This document shows, in pieces, positions 1 to 9,123 of a DNA stretch of 64,000 nucleotides (positions within the stretch are counted from its first letter, which is position 1; the number at the start of each line of letters is the position of its first letter). This stretch comes from Pseudomonas putida (GTDB taxonomy: Bacteria; Pseudomonadota; Gammaproteobacteria; Pseudomonadales; Pseudomonadaceae). A model generated the notes under the pieces. It had not been told where the DNA came from. It saw only the letters and a list, made by a program, of their open reading frames with translations, and did no database searches. A program made the translations under genes and the position numbers. Location of the stretch: contig NZ_CP066306.1 in the NCBI RefSeq assembly GCF_016406145.1, forward strand, positions 5,518,001-5,582,000. The letters are read 5' to 3'.

Positions 1-1
1 C

Positions 2-307
2 ATTGCCGACAGCGGCAAGGCAGTGCTGCGCCGCGGTGACCTGTTCGGGCGTATTGGTGGCGAGGAATTTGCCGCGGTGTTCCCCGGCTGCAATGCACAG
101 GTTGCCGAGCAGATTGCCGAGCGCCTGCAGCGCGAGATTCAGCGGCTGAGCTTCAGCCATGGCGAGCAGGTGTATGGAGTGACGGTAAGCCAGGGGCTGA
201 CCGGGCTCACGGCCGAGGATGACTCACTGGACAGCCTCTTCGCTAGGGCTGATGCGGCAATGTACCGGGCCAAGCGGCAGGGCAAGAATCAGATAGTGCG
301 GGGCTGA
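2..307 (+). CDS. GGDEF-domain protein, C-terminal fragment (5' end outside window)
   Basis: This is the end of a diguanylate cyclase-type domain, which makes cyclic di-GMP from two GTP. The frame is open from base 2, so the gene starts upstream. The signature loop reads GRIGGEEF, the intact active-site (A-site) form GGEEF, and the terminal segment ADAAMYRAKRQGKNQI is the usual end of a GGDEF domain. No RxxD inhibitory site can be placed with confidence because upstream residues are missing. The sensory or transmembrane part lies outside the window. It converges on the receiver-HDOD gene 32 bp downstream, so both may belong to one signalling locus. Confidence 0.9.
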   Translation: MADSGKAVLRRGDLFGRIGGEEFAAVFPGCNAQVAEQIAERLQREIQRLSFSHGEQVYGVTVSQGLTGLTAEDDSLDSLFARADAAMYRAKRQGKNQIVRG

Positions 308-339
308 GCCATGGGGTGGGCACAGCGGCCCCAAAAAAC

Positions 340-1602
340 TCAGGTCGGCACCTCTTCTTCCGGCACAGGCGGCTCTTCATCCTGCGGCTTTACCCCAGGG
401 TCCTGCACCTTGCGCAACCGGCTCAACTGCGCCAACCCAACCTTGAGCAAGCGCGCGGTCTTGTTGTCGGCCACCTTCTCCAGCCCCTGGTCCGCCGGCA
501 GTCTTGCCAGTTGCCCTGCCAGGTTCATGGCCAGGATCTCCCGCGAATACACGCCACCGCCCAACTGATAGATTGCCGCGATCAGCTCACGCAGGCCCAG
601 CGGCAAGCGCCAACGGGTTCGCAGTGCCGAGCCGAATGCTGCACCGAAGTCGCGCAGTGACGCCTGCACCAAGCCATCATGCAGTTCACCACCGGCCAGC
701 CGCCATTCCTGCAGGCAGCGCAGCACCGCAAGGTCACCCAGGCAGTGCAACAGCCCGGCGCAGTAACAAAGCTCTTCGTCGAGCTCGAGCATGCGCGCCA
801 GCGAACGAGCGTATTCGGCGGTATGCAGCGACAGGTTCCAGAAATGCGCCGCCTGCTGCGCCAGCAGCGGGTCGCTAAGGCGGGCGCTGCGCTTGAGGGC
901 AAGGCCAAGAATCAGGTTCATGCTCTGCGTGCTGCCAAGCTTGTTCAGCGCCTGCAGCAAGGTCTGCACCGGCGCGTCCCGGTGCAGCGCAGCACTGTTG
1001 GCCGCAGCGATCAGTACGGCAGTAACCTGCGGATCGTTGCGCACTTCCTCTTCAAGCACCTTGAGGTCCAGCCCCTGCGGGTTCAGCGCGCGCTTGATCG
1101 CCACCTGCACATCAGCAAACAGTGGCCCGCCATCGGCGGTGGCGCGGCGCTGCTCAAGGAAGGCCGGCAGGCTCGCCCCTGGCTGCAACGGTGGCACCGG
1201 GCAGGCGATCTGCTCACCCACTTCAAGCAGCAGCTCTTCCAGGCGCTTGCGCAGGTTGTCCATGTTCAGTGGCTTGCTCAGGTAAGCCGTGGGGTGCAGC
1301 GGCAGCGCCTCACGCACGCTGGCACTGTCACTGCGGTTACTCATGAGAATGAACGGCAACCCCGGCCCCTTGGCGCGCACCTTGCGCAACAGGTCCAGGC
1401 CATCGACACCTGCCAGCTCACGGGCGGCGATGATCAGATCAGGCTTGCTGGCCAATGCCGTGAGCGCTTGTGAGCCATCGGCGCACACCTGCAGCCGGGC
1501 ATCACAGCGCACGCTGAGCAGCATCTCACGCAGCATGTCGCGCACCCAGGGATCGCCCTCGGCAATCAGTACGCAAGGTGGGGTGGGGTCTGCAGCGTTC
1601 AT
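340..1602 (-). CDS. Degenerate response-regulator receiver fused to HDOD domain
   Basis: A 420-residue two-domain signalling protein. Residues about 8-125 form a receiver fold: the acidic pocket is represented by E15 and D17, the switch Ser by ILMSN and the Lys by YLSKPL. The phospho-acceptor position is Ala60 (context PDLIIAARELAGVDG), where a canonical receiver has Asp. From about residue 160 an HDOD region follows (NDPQVTAVLIAAANSAAL, LGSTQSMNLILGLALK, HFWNLSLHTAEYA). As in HDOD proteins, the catalytic HD pair is absent (LLHCLGDL). The start at 1602 is preceded by AGGAG at good spacing; an upstream in-frame extension lacks that support. The output is unknown; phosphorylation control is unlikely. 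Confidence 0.85.
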   Translation of the reverse strand: MNAADPTPPCVLIAEGDPWVRDMLREMLLSVRCDARLQVCADGSQALTALASKPDLIIAARELAGVDGLDLLRKVRAKGPGLPFILMSNRSDSASVREALPLHPTAYLSKPLNMDNLRKRLEELLLEVGEQIACPVPPLQPGASLPAFLEQRRATADGGPLFADVQVAIKRALNPQGLDLKVLEEEVRNDPQVTAVLIAAANSAALHRDAPVQTLLQALNKLGSTQSMNLILGLALKRSARLSDPLLAQQAAHFWNLSLHTAEYARSLARMLELDEELCYCAGLLHCLGDLAVLRCLQEWRLAGGELHDGLVQASLRDFGAAFGSALRTRWRLPLGLRELIAAIYQLGGGVYSREILAMNLAGQLARLPADQGLEKVADNKTARLLKVGLAQLSRLRKVQDPGVKPQDEEPPVPEEEVPT

Positions 1603-1695
1603 GGCCAACTCCTGAATATCCCTGACACGCAATCCGTTGCAGCTTCCAAAGCAAATCCTGCCACAACCATAGCGCCAAGGGCCTTTAATAGGCAC

Positions 1696-1723
1696 AAAAA
1701 AAACCCGCCTAAGCGGGTTTTTT
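1696..1723 (-). terminator. Rho-independent terminator after gabT
   Basis: An AAACCCGC / GCGGGTTT hairpin with a 4-nt loop is flanked by an A-run on one side and a T-run on the other, so it can act in both directions. It lies just past the gabT stop codon and upstream of the receiver-HDOD start, where it would isolate the two transcripts. Confidence 0.85.
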
Positions 1724-1739
1724 CATGAAGCGTGTCACA

Positions 1740-3017
1740 TCAGGCCAGTTCAGCGAAGCACTCTTCGATGATGGCCAGGCCCTTGTCGAGCAGCTCATCT
1801 TCGGCGGTCAGCGGAACCAGGATACGCAGAACGTTGCCGTAGGTGCCGCAAGACAGCAGGATCAGGCCCTTGTCACGGGCTTTGGCAACCACTTGGGCAA
1901 CCGCAGCGGCGTTCGGGGTGTGGGTGCCTTTTTCGAAGACTTCCACAGCGATCATCGAGCCCAGACCACGGACGTCGCCAATGATCGGGTGCTTTTCCTG
2001 GATCTTGCGCAGGCCAGCGGTCAGGTGCTCACCTACTGCCTTGCTGCGGTCCAGCAGCTTCTCTTCTTCGAACACCTGGATGACGGCCAGAGCCGCAGCA
2101 CAGGCGATCGGCGAACCGGCGTAAGTACCGCCCAGGCCGCCCGGAGCGATGGCGTCCATGATCTCGGCCTTGCCGCAAACACCGGCCAGCGGGAAGCCGC
2201 CAGCAATGGATTTGGCGAAGGTGGTCAGGTCCGGCGCGACGCCCATCTGTTCCATGGCGAAGAAGGTGCCGGTCCGGCCCGCACCAGTCTGTACTTCGTC
2301 GGCGATCAGCAGAATGCCGTGCTGGTCGCACAGGGCGCGCAGGCGCTTCATCAGCTCTTTAGGCGCTGGCAGGAAGCCGCCTTCGCCCTGTACCGGCTCG
2401 AGGATGATCGCAGCGATGTCGCGCGGCTCGGCGTCGTTCTTGAAGATGCGCTCGACCGAAGCGATGGCATCGTCAACGCTGACACCGTGCAGTTCGCTCG
2501 GGAACAGGGCGCGGAAGATGCCGCCCGGCATCAGGCCCATGCCTGCGGAGTACGGCACAACCTTGCCGGTCAGGCCCAGGGTCATCATGGTGCGGCCGTG
2601 GTAGCCGCCGGTGAAGGCGATTACACCAGCACGGCCAGTGGCGGCACGGGCGATTTTCACGGCGTTCTCAACGGCTTCGGAGCCGGTGGAAACCAGCAGG
2701 GTCTTCTTGTCGAAGTCACCTGGGACCAGCTTGTTGATCTTCTCGCACAGCTCTACGTAAGGCTCGTAAGCCAGTACCTGGAAGCAGGTGTGGCTGACTT
2801 TGGTCAGCTGCTCTTGAACAGCGGCAACCACTTTGGGGTGCAGGTGGCCGGTGTTCAGAACTGCGATGCCGCCGGCGAAGTCGATCAGTTCGCGGCCTTC
2901 AACGTCGATCACGGTCGAGTTCTTCGCGCTTTCGACGAAGATCGGGTGAATCTGGCCTACGCCACGTGGGACGGCGGCTACACGACGTTGCATCAAGGAT
3001 TCGTTGGTCTTGCTCAT
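1740..3017 (-). CDS. gabT: 4-aminobutyrate aminotransferase GabT
   Basis: A 425-residue class III PLP aminotransferase. It transfers the amino group of GABA (and probably 5-aminovalerate) to 2-oxoglutarate, giving succinate semialdehyde. The phosphate-binding STGSEAVENA stretch is near residue 110, the PLP-ring Asp is D240 in LLIADEVQTG, and the Schiff-base lysine is K269 in TTFAKSIAGG. The start MSKTNESLMQRR gives the normal family length; the open frame continues upstream to 3260 but that extension is not GabT-like. gabD lies 178 bp upstream on the same strand, so product and next substrate match: GabD oxidises the semialdehyde to succinate. Confidence 0.96.
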   Translation of the reverse strand: MSKTNESLMQRRVAAVPRGVGQIHPIFVESAKNSTVIDVEGRELIDFAGGIAVLNTGHLHPKVVAAVQEQLTKVSHTCFQVLAYEPYVELCEKINKLVPGDFDKKTLLVSTGSEAVENAVKIARAATGRAGVIAFTGGYHGRTMMTLGLTGKVVPYSAGMGLMPGGIFRALFPSELHGVSVDDAIASVERIFKNDAEPRDIAAIILEPVQGEGGFLPAPKELMKRLRALCDQHGILLIADEVQTGAGRTGTFFAMEQMGVAPDLTTFAKSIAGGFPLAGVCGKAEIMDAIAPGGLGGTYAGSPIACAAALAVIQVFEEEKLLDRSKAVGEHLTAGLRKIQEKHPIIGDVRGLGSMIAVEVFEKGTHTPNAAAVAQVVAKARDKGLILLSCGTYGNVLRILVPLTAEDELLDKGLAIIEECFAELA

Positions 3018-3195
3018 AATGCCCTCATTTGCGCCGATCAGCGGCGCTTTTATTCGGGGGTGGCTGGGAGTGCTCGCGAACAGTATTCGTTGATCGACTG
3101 CCGTGAACGCCCTGGCCACCAGGTACTGCGATGTCAAAAAAGCCAGCGAGACGTCGCTCTCGCGCCCCGCTGGCAGAGGTAAAGCCTTCAGCGCA

Positions 3196-4638
3196 TCAGA
3201 CGCTGATGCACAGGTACTTGATTTCGAGGTAGTCCTCGATGCCGTACTTGGAGCCTTCACGGCCCAGGCCCGAAGCCTTGATGCCGCCGAACGGCGCGAC
3301 TTCGTTGGAGATCAGGCCGGTGTTGATACCCACCATGCCGTATTCCAGCGCCTCGGCAACGCGGAACACACGGCTCATGTCGCGGGCATAGAAGTACGAG
3401 GCCAGGCCGAACTCGGTGTCGTTGGACATGGCGATGACTTCAGCCTCGTCCTTGAAGCGGAACAGCGGCGCCAGCGGGCCGAAGGTCTCTTCCTTGGCGA
3501 CGGCAGCCGTCTTCGGCACGTCGACCAGGATGGTCGGCTCGAAGAAGTTGCCTTCGATCAGCTTGCCACCGGACAGCACCTTGGCACCTTTGGAGACGGC
3601 GTCCTCGATGTGTTCCTGAACCTTGGCGACGGCCTTGCCGTCGATCAGCGGGCCAGTGGTGGTGCCGTCTTCCAGGCCGTTACCGATCTTCAGTTTGGCA
3701 ACAGCGGCTTTGAGCTTCTCGGCGAAGGCATCGTAGACGCCGTCCTGCACATAGATACGGTTGGCGCAAACGCAAGTCTGGCCGTTGTTGCGGTACTTGG
3801 AGATGATCGCGCCTTCTACCGCCTTATCCAGGTCGGCATCGTCGAACACGATGAATGGGGCGTTGCCACCCAGCTCCAGGGAAACCTTCTTGATGTCCTT
3901 GGCACATTCTTCCATCAACTGGCGACCGATTTCGGTCGAGCCGGTGAAGGACAGTTTGCGCACCAGGGAGTTGCCGGTCAGCTCGCCGCCAACTTCGCCA
4001 GCGCTGCCGGTCACCACGCTCAGCACGCCAGCCGGGATGCCGGCACGGGTAGCCAGCTCGACCAGGGCCAGGGCAGAGTACGGGGTTTGCGAAGCAGGCT
4101 TGAGCACCATGGTGCAGCCAGCGGCCAGGGCCGGGCCGGCTTTACGGGTGATCATCGCCGCCGGGAAGTTCCACGGCGTGATGGCCGCGGTAACGCCGAT
4201 CGGCTGCTTGATGACGATCAGGCGCTTGTCAGGCTGGTGGCCCGGGATGGTATCACCGTAGACGCGCTTGGCTTCTTCGGCGAACCACTCGATGAACGAG
4301 GCTGCGTAGGCGATTTCGCCCTTGGCTTCGGCCAGTGGCTTGCCTTGTTCGGTGGTCATCAGGCGAGCCAGGTCGTCCTGGTTCTCGATCATCAGTTCGA
4401 ACCAGCGACGCAGCTTGTTCGAGCGCTCTTTGGCGGTCAGTGCACGCCAGGCCGGCAGGGCCTTGTCGGCAGCTTCGATGGCGCGGCGGGTTTCCGCAGT
4501 ACCCATCTTCGGCACGGTACCGATGACTTCACCTGTGGCCGGGTTGGTCACATTGATGGTCTGGCCGCTGTCCGCATCCAGCCATTCACCGTTGATGAAG
4601 GCTTGCTGGCGGAACAACTGAGCGTCTTTGAGCTGCAT
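3196..4638 (-). CDS. gabD: Succinate-semialdehyde dehydrogenase (NADP+) GabD
   Basis: A 480-residue aldehyde dehydrogenase that oxidises succinate semialdehyde to succinate in the cytoplasm. The catalytic Glu is E255 in LELGGNAPF and the catalytic Cys is C289 in NGQTCVCANR. Cofactor-binding ITPWNFP and FTGSTEIGR are present. The start MQLKDAQLFRQQ gives the usual length; residues upstream of it in the open frame are not GabD-like. It is first in a probable gabD-gabT transcript. A palindrome 54 bp upstream of the start may bind the regulator, and no regulator gene is adjacent. Confidence 0.96.
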   Translation of the reverse strand: MQLKDAQLFRQQAFINGEWLDADSGQTINVTNPATGEVIGTVPKMGTAETRRAIEAADKALPAWRALTAKERSNKLRRWFELMIENQDDLARLMTTEQGKPLAEAKGEIAYAASFIEWFAEEAKRVYGDTIPGHQPDKRLIVIKQPIGVTAAITPWNFPAAMITRKAGPALAAGCTMVLKPASQTPYSALALVELATRAGIPAGVLSVVTGSAGEVGGELTGNSLVRKLSFTGSTEIGRQLMEECAKDIKKVSLELGGNAPFIVFDDADLDKAVEGAIISKYRNNGQTCVCANRIYVQDGVYDAFAEKLKAAVAKLKIGNGLEDGTTTGPLIDGKAVAKVQEHIEDAVSKGAKVLSGGKLIEGNFFEPTILVDVPKTAAVAKEETFGPLAPLFRFKDEAEVIAMSNDTEFGLASYFYARDMSRVFRVAEALEYGMVGINTGLISNEVAPFGGIKASGLGREGSKYGIEDYLEIKYLCISV

Positions 4639-4691
4639 GTCGGCTTCCCGAATTGTTGATTGTTGAAAAGCGCCCAAGGCAGGGCATCGAG

Positions 4692-4709
4692 CGTTTGAAA
4701 TCTCAAACG
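4692..4709. promoter_or_regulatory. Palindrome upstream of gabD, candidate operator
   Basis: CGTTTGA-AATC-TCAAACG is a perfect inverted repeat with 7-bp arms in the 263-bp gap between gabD and astA. A related word, ACGAATG, occurs just after the palindrome and again near 4761. The position suits a regulator of gabD, but the factor is unknown. The rest of the gap shows no ORF I can support. Confidence 0.45.
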
Positions 4710-4901
4710 AATGCTAAGCGGCTGCTGGGGTATAGGACAATAGGCTGTTCGAAAAAAAGAACGAATGGTTGCACAGGCCAGTGATGCTTCTGGATGAGTG
4801 GTTCAGCAACCGGCCTTGCCGCCGCCAAAGCCAGTACAGGTTAGACGAATGAACTGAAGGAAATGTGAAGGGAGGACCGACGGCCCTCCCGGCGGGAATT
4901 A

Positions 4902-6578
4902 TCAGAAGGCCTTGGCCAGGTCGATCACCAGTGCGCGGTACCCGACGCTACCCGGCTGACGGCTATGCACCTTCAGCTCCACCAGTACCTCCTGGCTCCC
5001 GCGGCGCACCTCATTTAGCACCGTGGTGGTGAGCTTCTCGGGGGTGAGGAAATCAACCGATGCCGAGTAGATGAACTGGGTATCGGTTTCAGGACGGTAA
5101 GCGACCACCGACGTCACGGGACTGTACCACTCGTCGCCGCGCTCCTTGCCGTACTCCCAGACCTGTTCGACCGTGCCCTTGGCCTCGTCGATTCTGTACT
5201 CCACCGCACGGCTGTAGTTGCCGGTAAGCTTGGTCGGCGCAAAATCACGCCCCCAGCCATTGTCGAAGACAGTCAGCGTGCCTTTGCCGGTCAGCCAGGC
5301 AGTGTGCTGGGTCCACGACCAATCGAAGCCCTCACCGGCGACAGGCTTGAGTACCTTATCCTGCAGCCGCTGCGGCCAGCCCTGCGGCGAAGCCAGAATC
5401 CACTTCACCTCCTTGTCACGGCCGATTTTCACCACGCCCTGATGGCGCGCTGAAACGATGATGCTGTCGTCATCGGCATCGTAGTCGATGGCATTGACGT
5501 GCGCCCAGTTGCGTCCTGTGCCCACCCCAGGGGTGTCACCGAACGGAAGGTCCCCTTCGGCGAGTTCATTGGCCAGGCGGTCGTCCTGCTTCTGTACCCC
5601 TTCCGGCAGTTGAATGGCGGCCTTGCCCAAGGTCTCCAGCAGGTCGCCACGGTAAGGGTCGAGAATCTGGTTCAGGTCCCAGAACTCCAGAACATCCCCG
5701 GCTTCGTTGACCTCGATGATGTGGTCTCGGATCGAGCGCACCCGTTTGCCATCAGGCCGGCGGTAGTCGCTGGTACCGACGCGCAGCAGGTAGGTACCGT
5801 TAGTCGTTTCGCGGATTTCGTGGGAGAAGTCGGCGAACTTGTCCGGCAGGCTACGCTGCCAGATGCGCCGGCCCAGCAGGTCGTACTTGGAGTAGGTCTG
5901 GCCTTGGCCCCAAATCAGCTTGCCGTCCCGGGTCTGCTGGAAGCCCATGGTGCCACCCAGGCCGTCGCGGCGGTTGGAATCATGGATCTGTTCTATGTCC
6001 AGATACCAACGCACATCGCCGTTGCTGTCGGCGATCCAGTTGTTGCCAACCTGGTCCCACTCGGCGGCACCACCCAGGCCATTCCACTTGAAGGCGCGAC
6101 CACCGGGAATGTCGCCGAGCAAGTGGTTGAACAGGTAAAGACGGTTTGCAAAGCCCGGGGCAACTTTGACTGGCTCGACTTCCGGCAATGCGGCGGTCTG
6201 CTTGGCCACCACCGGCAGGCGCACTGCCGGGGCGTAGATCTGGTAGCGCTCACGAATGCGCTCACCGTCGAGCTTGTATGTTACTTCCACCTGGTTCACA
6301 TGATCCGGGTACAACCCGAACACCGGGATGCCCCCGTAAGTCCACAGCGAACGGTCGGAAACCTCATAGGCGATATCCACACCACGTTCACCGCGGCCCA
6401 GCACGCGAACATGGGCAGCGGTCAGGGTGCGCCCGCCATCGCGGACGATCGCGGTCAGCGGCGCCAGGCGATACGGGTTGACCACCACATCGCCGAGCAG
6501 CGCTTCATCACGCTGCGGCACCTGGGCAGTCAGGCAGGCGCCCTCGGGCAGTGCGGGGGTTTCGGTCTTGGCGTTCAT
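4902..6578 (-). CDS. astA: Arylsulfotransferase AstA (ASST family)
   Basis: A 558-residue ASST-family beta-propeller enzyme that moves sulfate from aromatic sulfate esters to a phenolic acceptor without PAPS. The key residues of the family can be placed: H253 (DFSHEI), H360 (NWAHVNAIDYD), R378 (SARHQG) and the probable sulfate-accepting H425 (SWTQHTAWL), closely matching the spacing in E. coli AssT. Unlike enterobacterial AssT it has no signal peptide, so it probably works in the cytoplasm. The start at 6578 is chosen because AAGGAG lies 9 nt upstream; an ATG at 6599 overlaps the end of sftP. It follows the TonB receptor by 17 bp, consistent with an sftP-astA transcript as described in P. putida S-313. 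Confidence 0.9.
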   Translation of the reverse strand: MNAKTETPALPEGACLTAQVPQRDEALLGDVVVNPYRLAPLTAIVRDGGRTLTAAHVRVLGRGERGVDIAYEVSDRSLWTYGGIPVFGLYPDHVNQVEVTYKLDGERIRERYQIYAPAVRLPVVAKQTAALPEVEPVKVAPGFANRLYLFNHLLGDIPGGRAFKWNGLGGAAEWDQVGNNWIADSNGDVRWYLDIEQIHDSNRRDGLGGTMGFQQTRDGKLIWGQGQTYSKYDLLGRRIWQRSLPDKFADFSHEIRETTNGTYLLRVGTSDYRRPDGKRVRSIRDHIIEVNEAGDVLEFWDLNQILDPYRGDLLETLGKAAIQLPEGVQKQDDRLANELAEGDLPFGDTPGVGTGRNWAHVNAIDYDADDDSIIVSARHQGVVKIGRDKEVKWILASPQGWPQRLQDKVLKPVAGEGFDWSWTQHTAWLTGKGTLTVFDNGWGRDFAPTKLTGNYSRAVEYRIDEAKGTVEQVWEYGKERGDEWYSPVTSVVAYRPETDTQFIYSASVDFLTPEKLTTTVLNEVRRGSQEVLVELKVHSRQPGSVGYRALVIDLAKAF

Positions 6579-6595
6579 GGCAAAGCTCCTTGTGC

Positions 6596-8932
6596 TCAAA
6601 AGTCATAACGGGCGGTGGCGCCGAAGGTGCGCGGGGTGCCAAGCACGCCGGCATAGCCGCCGTTGGCGGAATTCCACAGGCTGGTGAAGTAGGTCTTGTC
6701 GCCGGCATTCTTCACCCACAGCGACAGATCGAGCACGCCATCGCCCTGGTCCAGGCGCACGCCAGTGGACAGGTTGACCAGCGCGTAGCTGGGGATCTGG
6801 CCGAAGTCGGAATCGTCGATGGTGCCGACCGCCTTGGAGCGGAAGGCATAGCTGGCGGTGACATAAGGCTCGATGTGCTCGGTCAGCTGCCATTTGTACT
6901 GGCCGTTGAGGTTCGCGATGTACTTGGAGGCGCCGACCACCTGGTGGCCGGACAGGTCGCAGGTGGCAGTGGCATTGACCAAGCTGACCTCGGGTGGGCA
7001 CGGCGCATCGTCGTACTCGGTGTAGCGCACGTCATTCCACGAGCCATTGAAATTGACCGTCAGCCCACGAATCGGCAGCGCGGTGGCCTCGAACTCAAGG
7101 CCCCGCGAACGCACACGCCCGGCGTTGGCCAGGTACTGCACGCGGTTGATGTGGTCGTAGACGTTGGCCTGGTATCCATGTACCTCGGCCCAGAACAAGT
7201 TGGCATTGAGTTGCAGGCGGTCATCGAACAGGGTGCTCTTGAGACCGACTTCGGCGTTGTTGACCCGTTCCGTACCGACCAACAACGAGTCGGTACCCAG
7301 CCGCGGCGCCGCGCCGACGGTGAGGTTTATACCTCCGGATTTTTCACCGTGGGTCAGGGTGGCGTAGCCCAGAAGTTGCTCGTTGAAGCGGTAGCTCAGG
7401 CCGAGCAGGCCGGAGGGGCTGAAGCTGTACTGGTTGAGGTCACCCGAGTCATAGGCCCCCACCCTGCCCTGGCGCGCCGCAGCAGCGGCGCCGGTCACGA
7501 GCGCTCCGCCAACCGGCGCATCACGTGTCACCGACGCGCTCTTCTCTTCATAGGTGCCGCGCACACCGGCGGTGAAGTCGAGGCGGTCGGTGACGTGCCA
7601 GGTGCCTTGGGCGAACAGGGCATAGCTGTCGGTATCGATGTGCCCGTCACCCAGTGTAGTGACGTCGTTCAGGGCACCGGCGGGCGTAGCGCTCCAGACG
7701 TCGGCCTGCGGGCCGTAATAGGTGAAGGATTTGTTGTCCAGGTCCTGCTTGAAGTAGTAGGCACCGAGTACATAATCGAAAAAGCCTCCGGTGGGCGACG
7801 CCAGGCGGATTTCCTGGGAATACTGCTTGTCGCGCACCGCGACCCCTGCGTTGTAGGCCGCCGGCACGTTGAGACCATCGTCGTTGCGCGGGGTGAAGTC
7901 CCACCAACGGTAGGCGGTGATCGAGGTGAGGGTGAAGTCATTGGGCAGCGTCCAGTTGGCCTCCACGGAGGTACCTCCCTGGAACACCGTTACCTGCTGA
8001 TCGGAATCGAAATTGACCTTGCGGTCCTTGCCCGAGACCAGTGTGGCACCGGCCAGGGCGGCCAGGCTTTCGTAACGATTGACGCCATTGATGGTCGGCC
8101 CGGAGCTGTACAGGCTGAGGATGCCGTTGTTGGAATCCTCTTCGTTGTACTCGCCGATCCAGCGCAGGTTAAAGGTTTCGCTCGGCTGGAACAGCAACTG
8201 GGTCCGAAAGCCCTGCCGCTTGCCGCCGTTCAGATGATCGCCGTTGTGAATGTTCTTCACATAGCCGTCGTCTTCGGTACGGTAGGCACTGATTCGCCCG
8301 GCCAAGGTGTCGCTGATGGGCCCGGAAAAACTGCCCTGGGTCTGCAGATAACCATCCTCGCCAATGGACTGCTGGATGCTGCCCTCACGGTGGAAGGTCG
8401 GCTTGCGCGAGGTGATGTTCAGCACCCCGGCCGTGGTGTTCTTGCCGAACAGCGTACCTTGCGGGCCACGCAGTACTTCCAGTTGCTCGACATCCAGCAG
8501 GTCGAACACCGCCATGCCAGGGCGCCCGAGGTAGACGTTGTCCAGGTAGATGCCAACGCTGCCTTCCAGGCCATCGCTAGCCGGGTTGTTGCCCAGGCCG
8601 CGGATCGAGATGCTCGACTGGCGGGCATGCACATAGGACACGTTGGTGCTTGGCACCAGTTGTTGCAGGTCCTGCACACGGTAGATGCGCTGTGTTTCCA
8701 GAGTTTCGCTATTGAGCACGCTGATCGGCGTGGGCACGCTTTGTGCGGTTTCCTCACGGCGGCGGGCATTGACGGTGACGGTGCCGAGCTTGGCGTCCTG
8801 CGCCACGGCGGGGGCAGTGCTGACCGGTTCTTCGGCGAAGCTGCCATTGGAAGCAGCCAGCAGAACGCCAGCGGCCAAGGGTTGCAAGGTGAAACGCGAC
8901 GCGCGCGCAGGCCAACGGGAAATTCGGGACAT
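6596..8932 (-). CDS. sftP: TonB-dependent outer-membrane receptor SftP
   Basis: A 778-residue outer-membrane receptor expected to take up sulfate esters or related ligands using TonB energy. The first 33 residues form a signal peptide ending near NGSFAEE. The plug follows (about 45-165) with GSVGIYLDNVYLGRPG and the typical VEQLEVLRGPQGTLFGKN. The barrel fills the rest and ends in Phe (TARYDF), as outer-membrane barrels do. It is transcribed away from sftR and ahead of astA. Substrate specificity cannot be read from sequence; the sulfate-ester role comes from its neighbours and from the S-313 locus. Confidence 0.88.
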   Translation of the reverse strand: MSRISRWPARASRFTLQPLAAGVLLAASNGSFAEEPVSTAPAVAQDAKLGTVTVNARRREETAQSVPTPISVLNSETLETQRIYRVQDLQQLVPSTNVSYVHARQSSISIRGLGNNPASDGLEGSVGIYLDNVYLGRPGMAVFDLLDVEQLEVLRGPQGTLFGKNTTAGVLNITSRKPTFHREGSIQQSIGEDGYLQTQGSFSGPISDTLAGRISAYRTEDDGYVKNIHNGDHLNGGKRQGFRTQLLFQPSETFNLRWIGEYNEEDSNNGILSLYSSGPTINGVNRYESLAALAGATLVSGKDRKVNFDSDQQVTVFQGGTSVEANWTLPNDFTLTSITAYRWWDFTPRNDDGLNVPAAYNAGVAVRDKQYSQEIRLASPTGGFFDYVLGAYYFKQDLDNKSFTYYGPQADVWSATPAGALNDVTTLGDGHIDTDSYALFAQGTWHVTDRLDFTAGVRGTYEEKSASVTRDAPVGGALVTGAAAAARQGRVGAYDSGDLNQYSFSPSGLLGLSYRFNEQLLGYATLTHGEKSGGINLTVGAAPRLGTDSLLVGTERVNNAEVGLKSTLFDDRLQLNANLFWAEVHGYQANVYDHINRVQYLANAGRVRSRGLEFEATALPIRGLTVNFNGSWNDVRYTEYDDAPCPPEVSLVNATATCDLSGHQVVGASKYIANLNGQYKWQLTEHIEPYVTASYAFRSKAVGTIDDSDFGQIPSYALVNLSTGVRLDQGDGVLDLSLWVKNAGDKTYFTSLWNSANGGYAGVLGTPRTFGATARYDF

Positions 8933-9007
8933 GCAAATGCTCCTTGAGGCATTGCCCTGGCGAGCATTTCCGTTGGCGGAACCGAATCGCGGCTAAGTGG
9001 GCTTATA

Positions 9008-9052
9008 TTCTTTTAAGAGATATAAATATGTTTTATTCATATTTTGAGGAAT
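9008..9052. promoter_or_regulatory. AT-rich sftP-sftR divergent promoter region with inverted repeats
   Basis: The 191-bp gap between the divergent sftP and sftR genes is strikingly AT-rich at 9001-9060. It holds TCTTTTAAGAGA (near-palindromic, one unpaired position, 9009-9020) and ATTC-N10-GAAT (9035-9052). LysR-type regulators usually bind such elements in divergent promoters; SftR or CysB are the obvious candidates. Assignment is by position only. Confidence 0.4.
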
Positions 9053-9123
9053 AAGTAACAGTCTTTATAAGGGGGCTCACCCTGTTCATCAATTGCATTC
9101 GACCGAAAGTTTTCATGTAAAAA

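Noticed and set aside
1725..3182. Long plus-strand open frame opposite gabT
   Set aside because: It mirrors gabT in a high-GC genome; the protein has no recognisable domain and gabT is certain.
4639..4901. Sigma-54 promoter upstream of gabD
   Set aside because: The best GG/GC pair has 11 rather than 10 bases between its elements, and the flanking consensus is absent.
6551..8947. A 798-codon plus-strand frame opposite sftP
   Set aside because: An antisense shadow of the TonB receptor, produced by GC-rich third codon positions; no ribosome-binding site or known motif.
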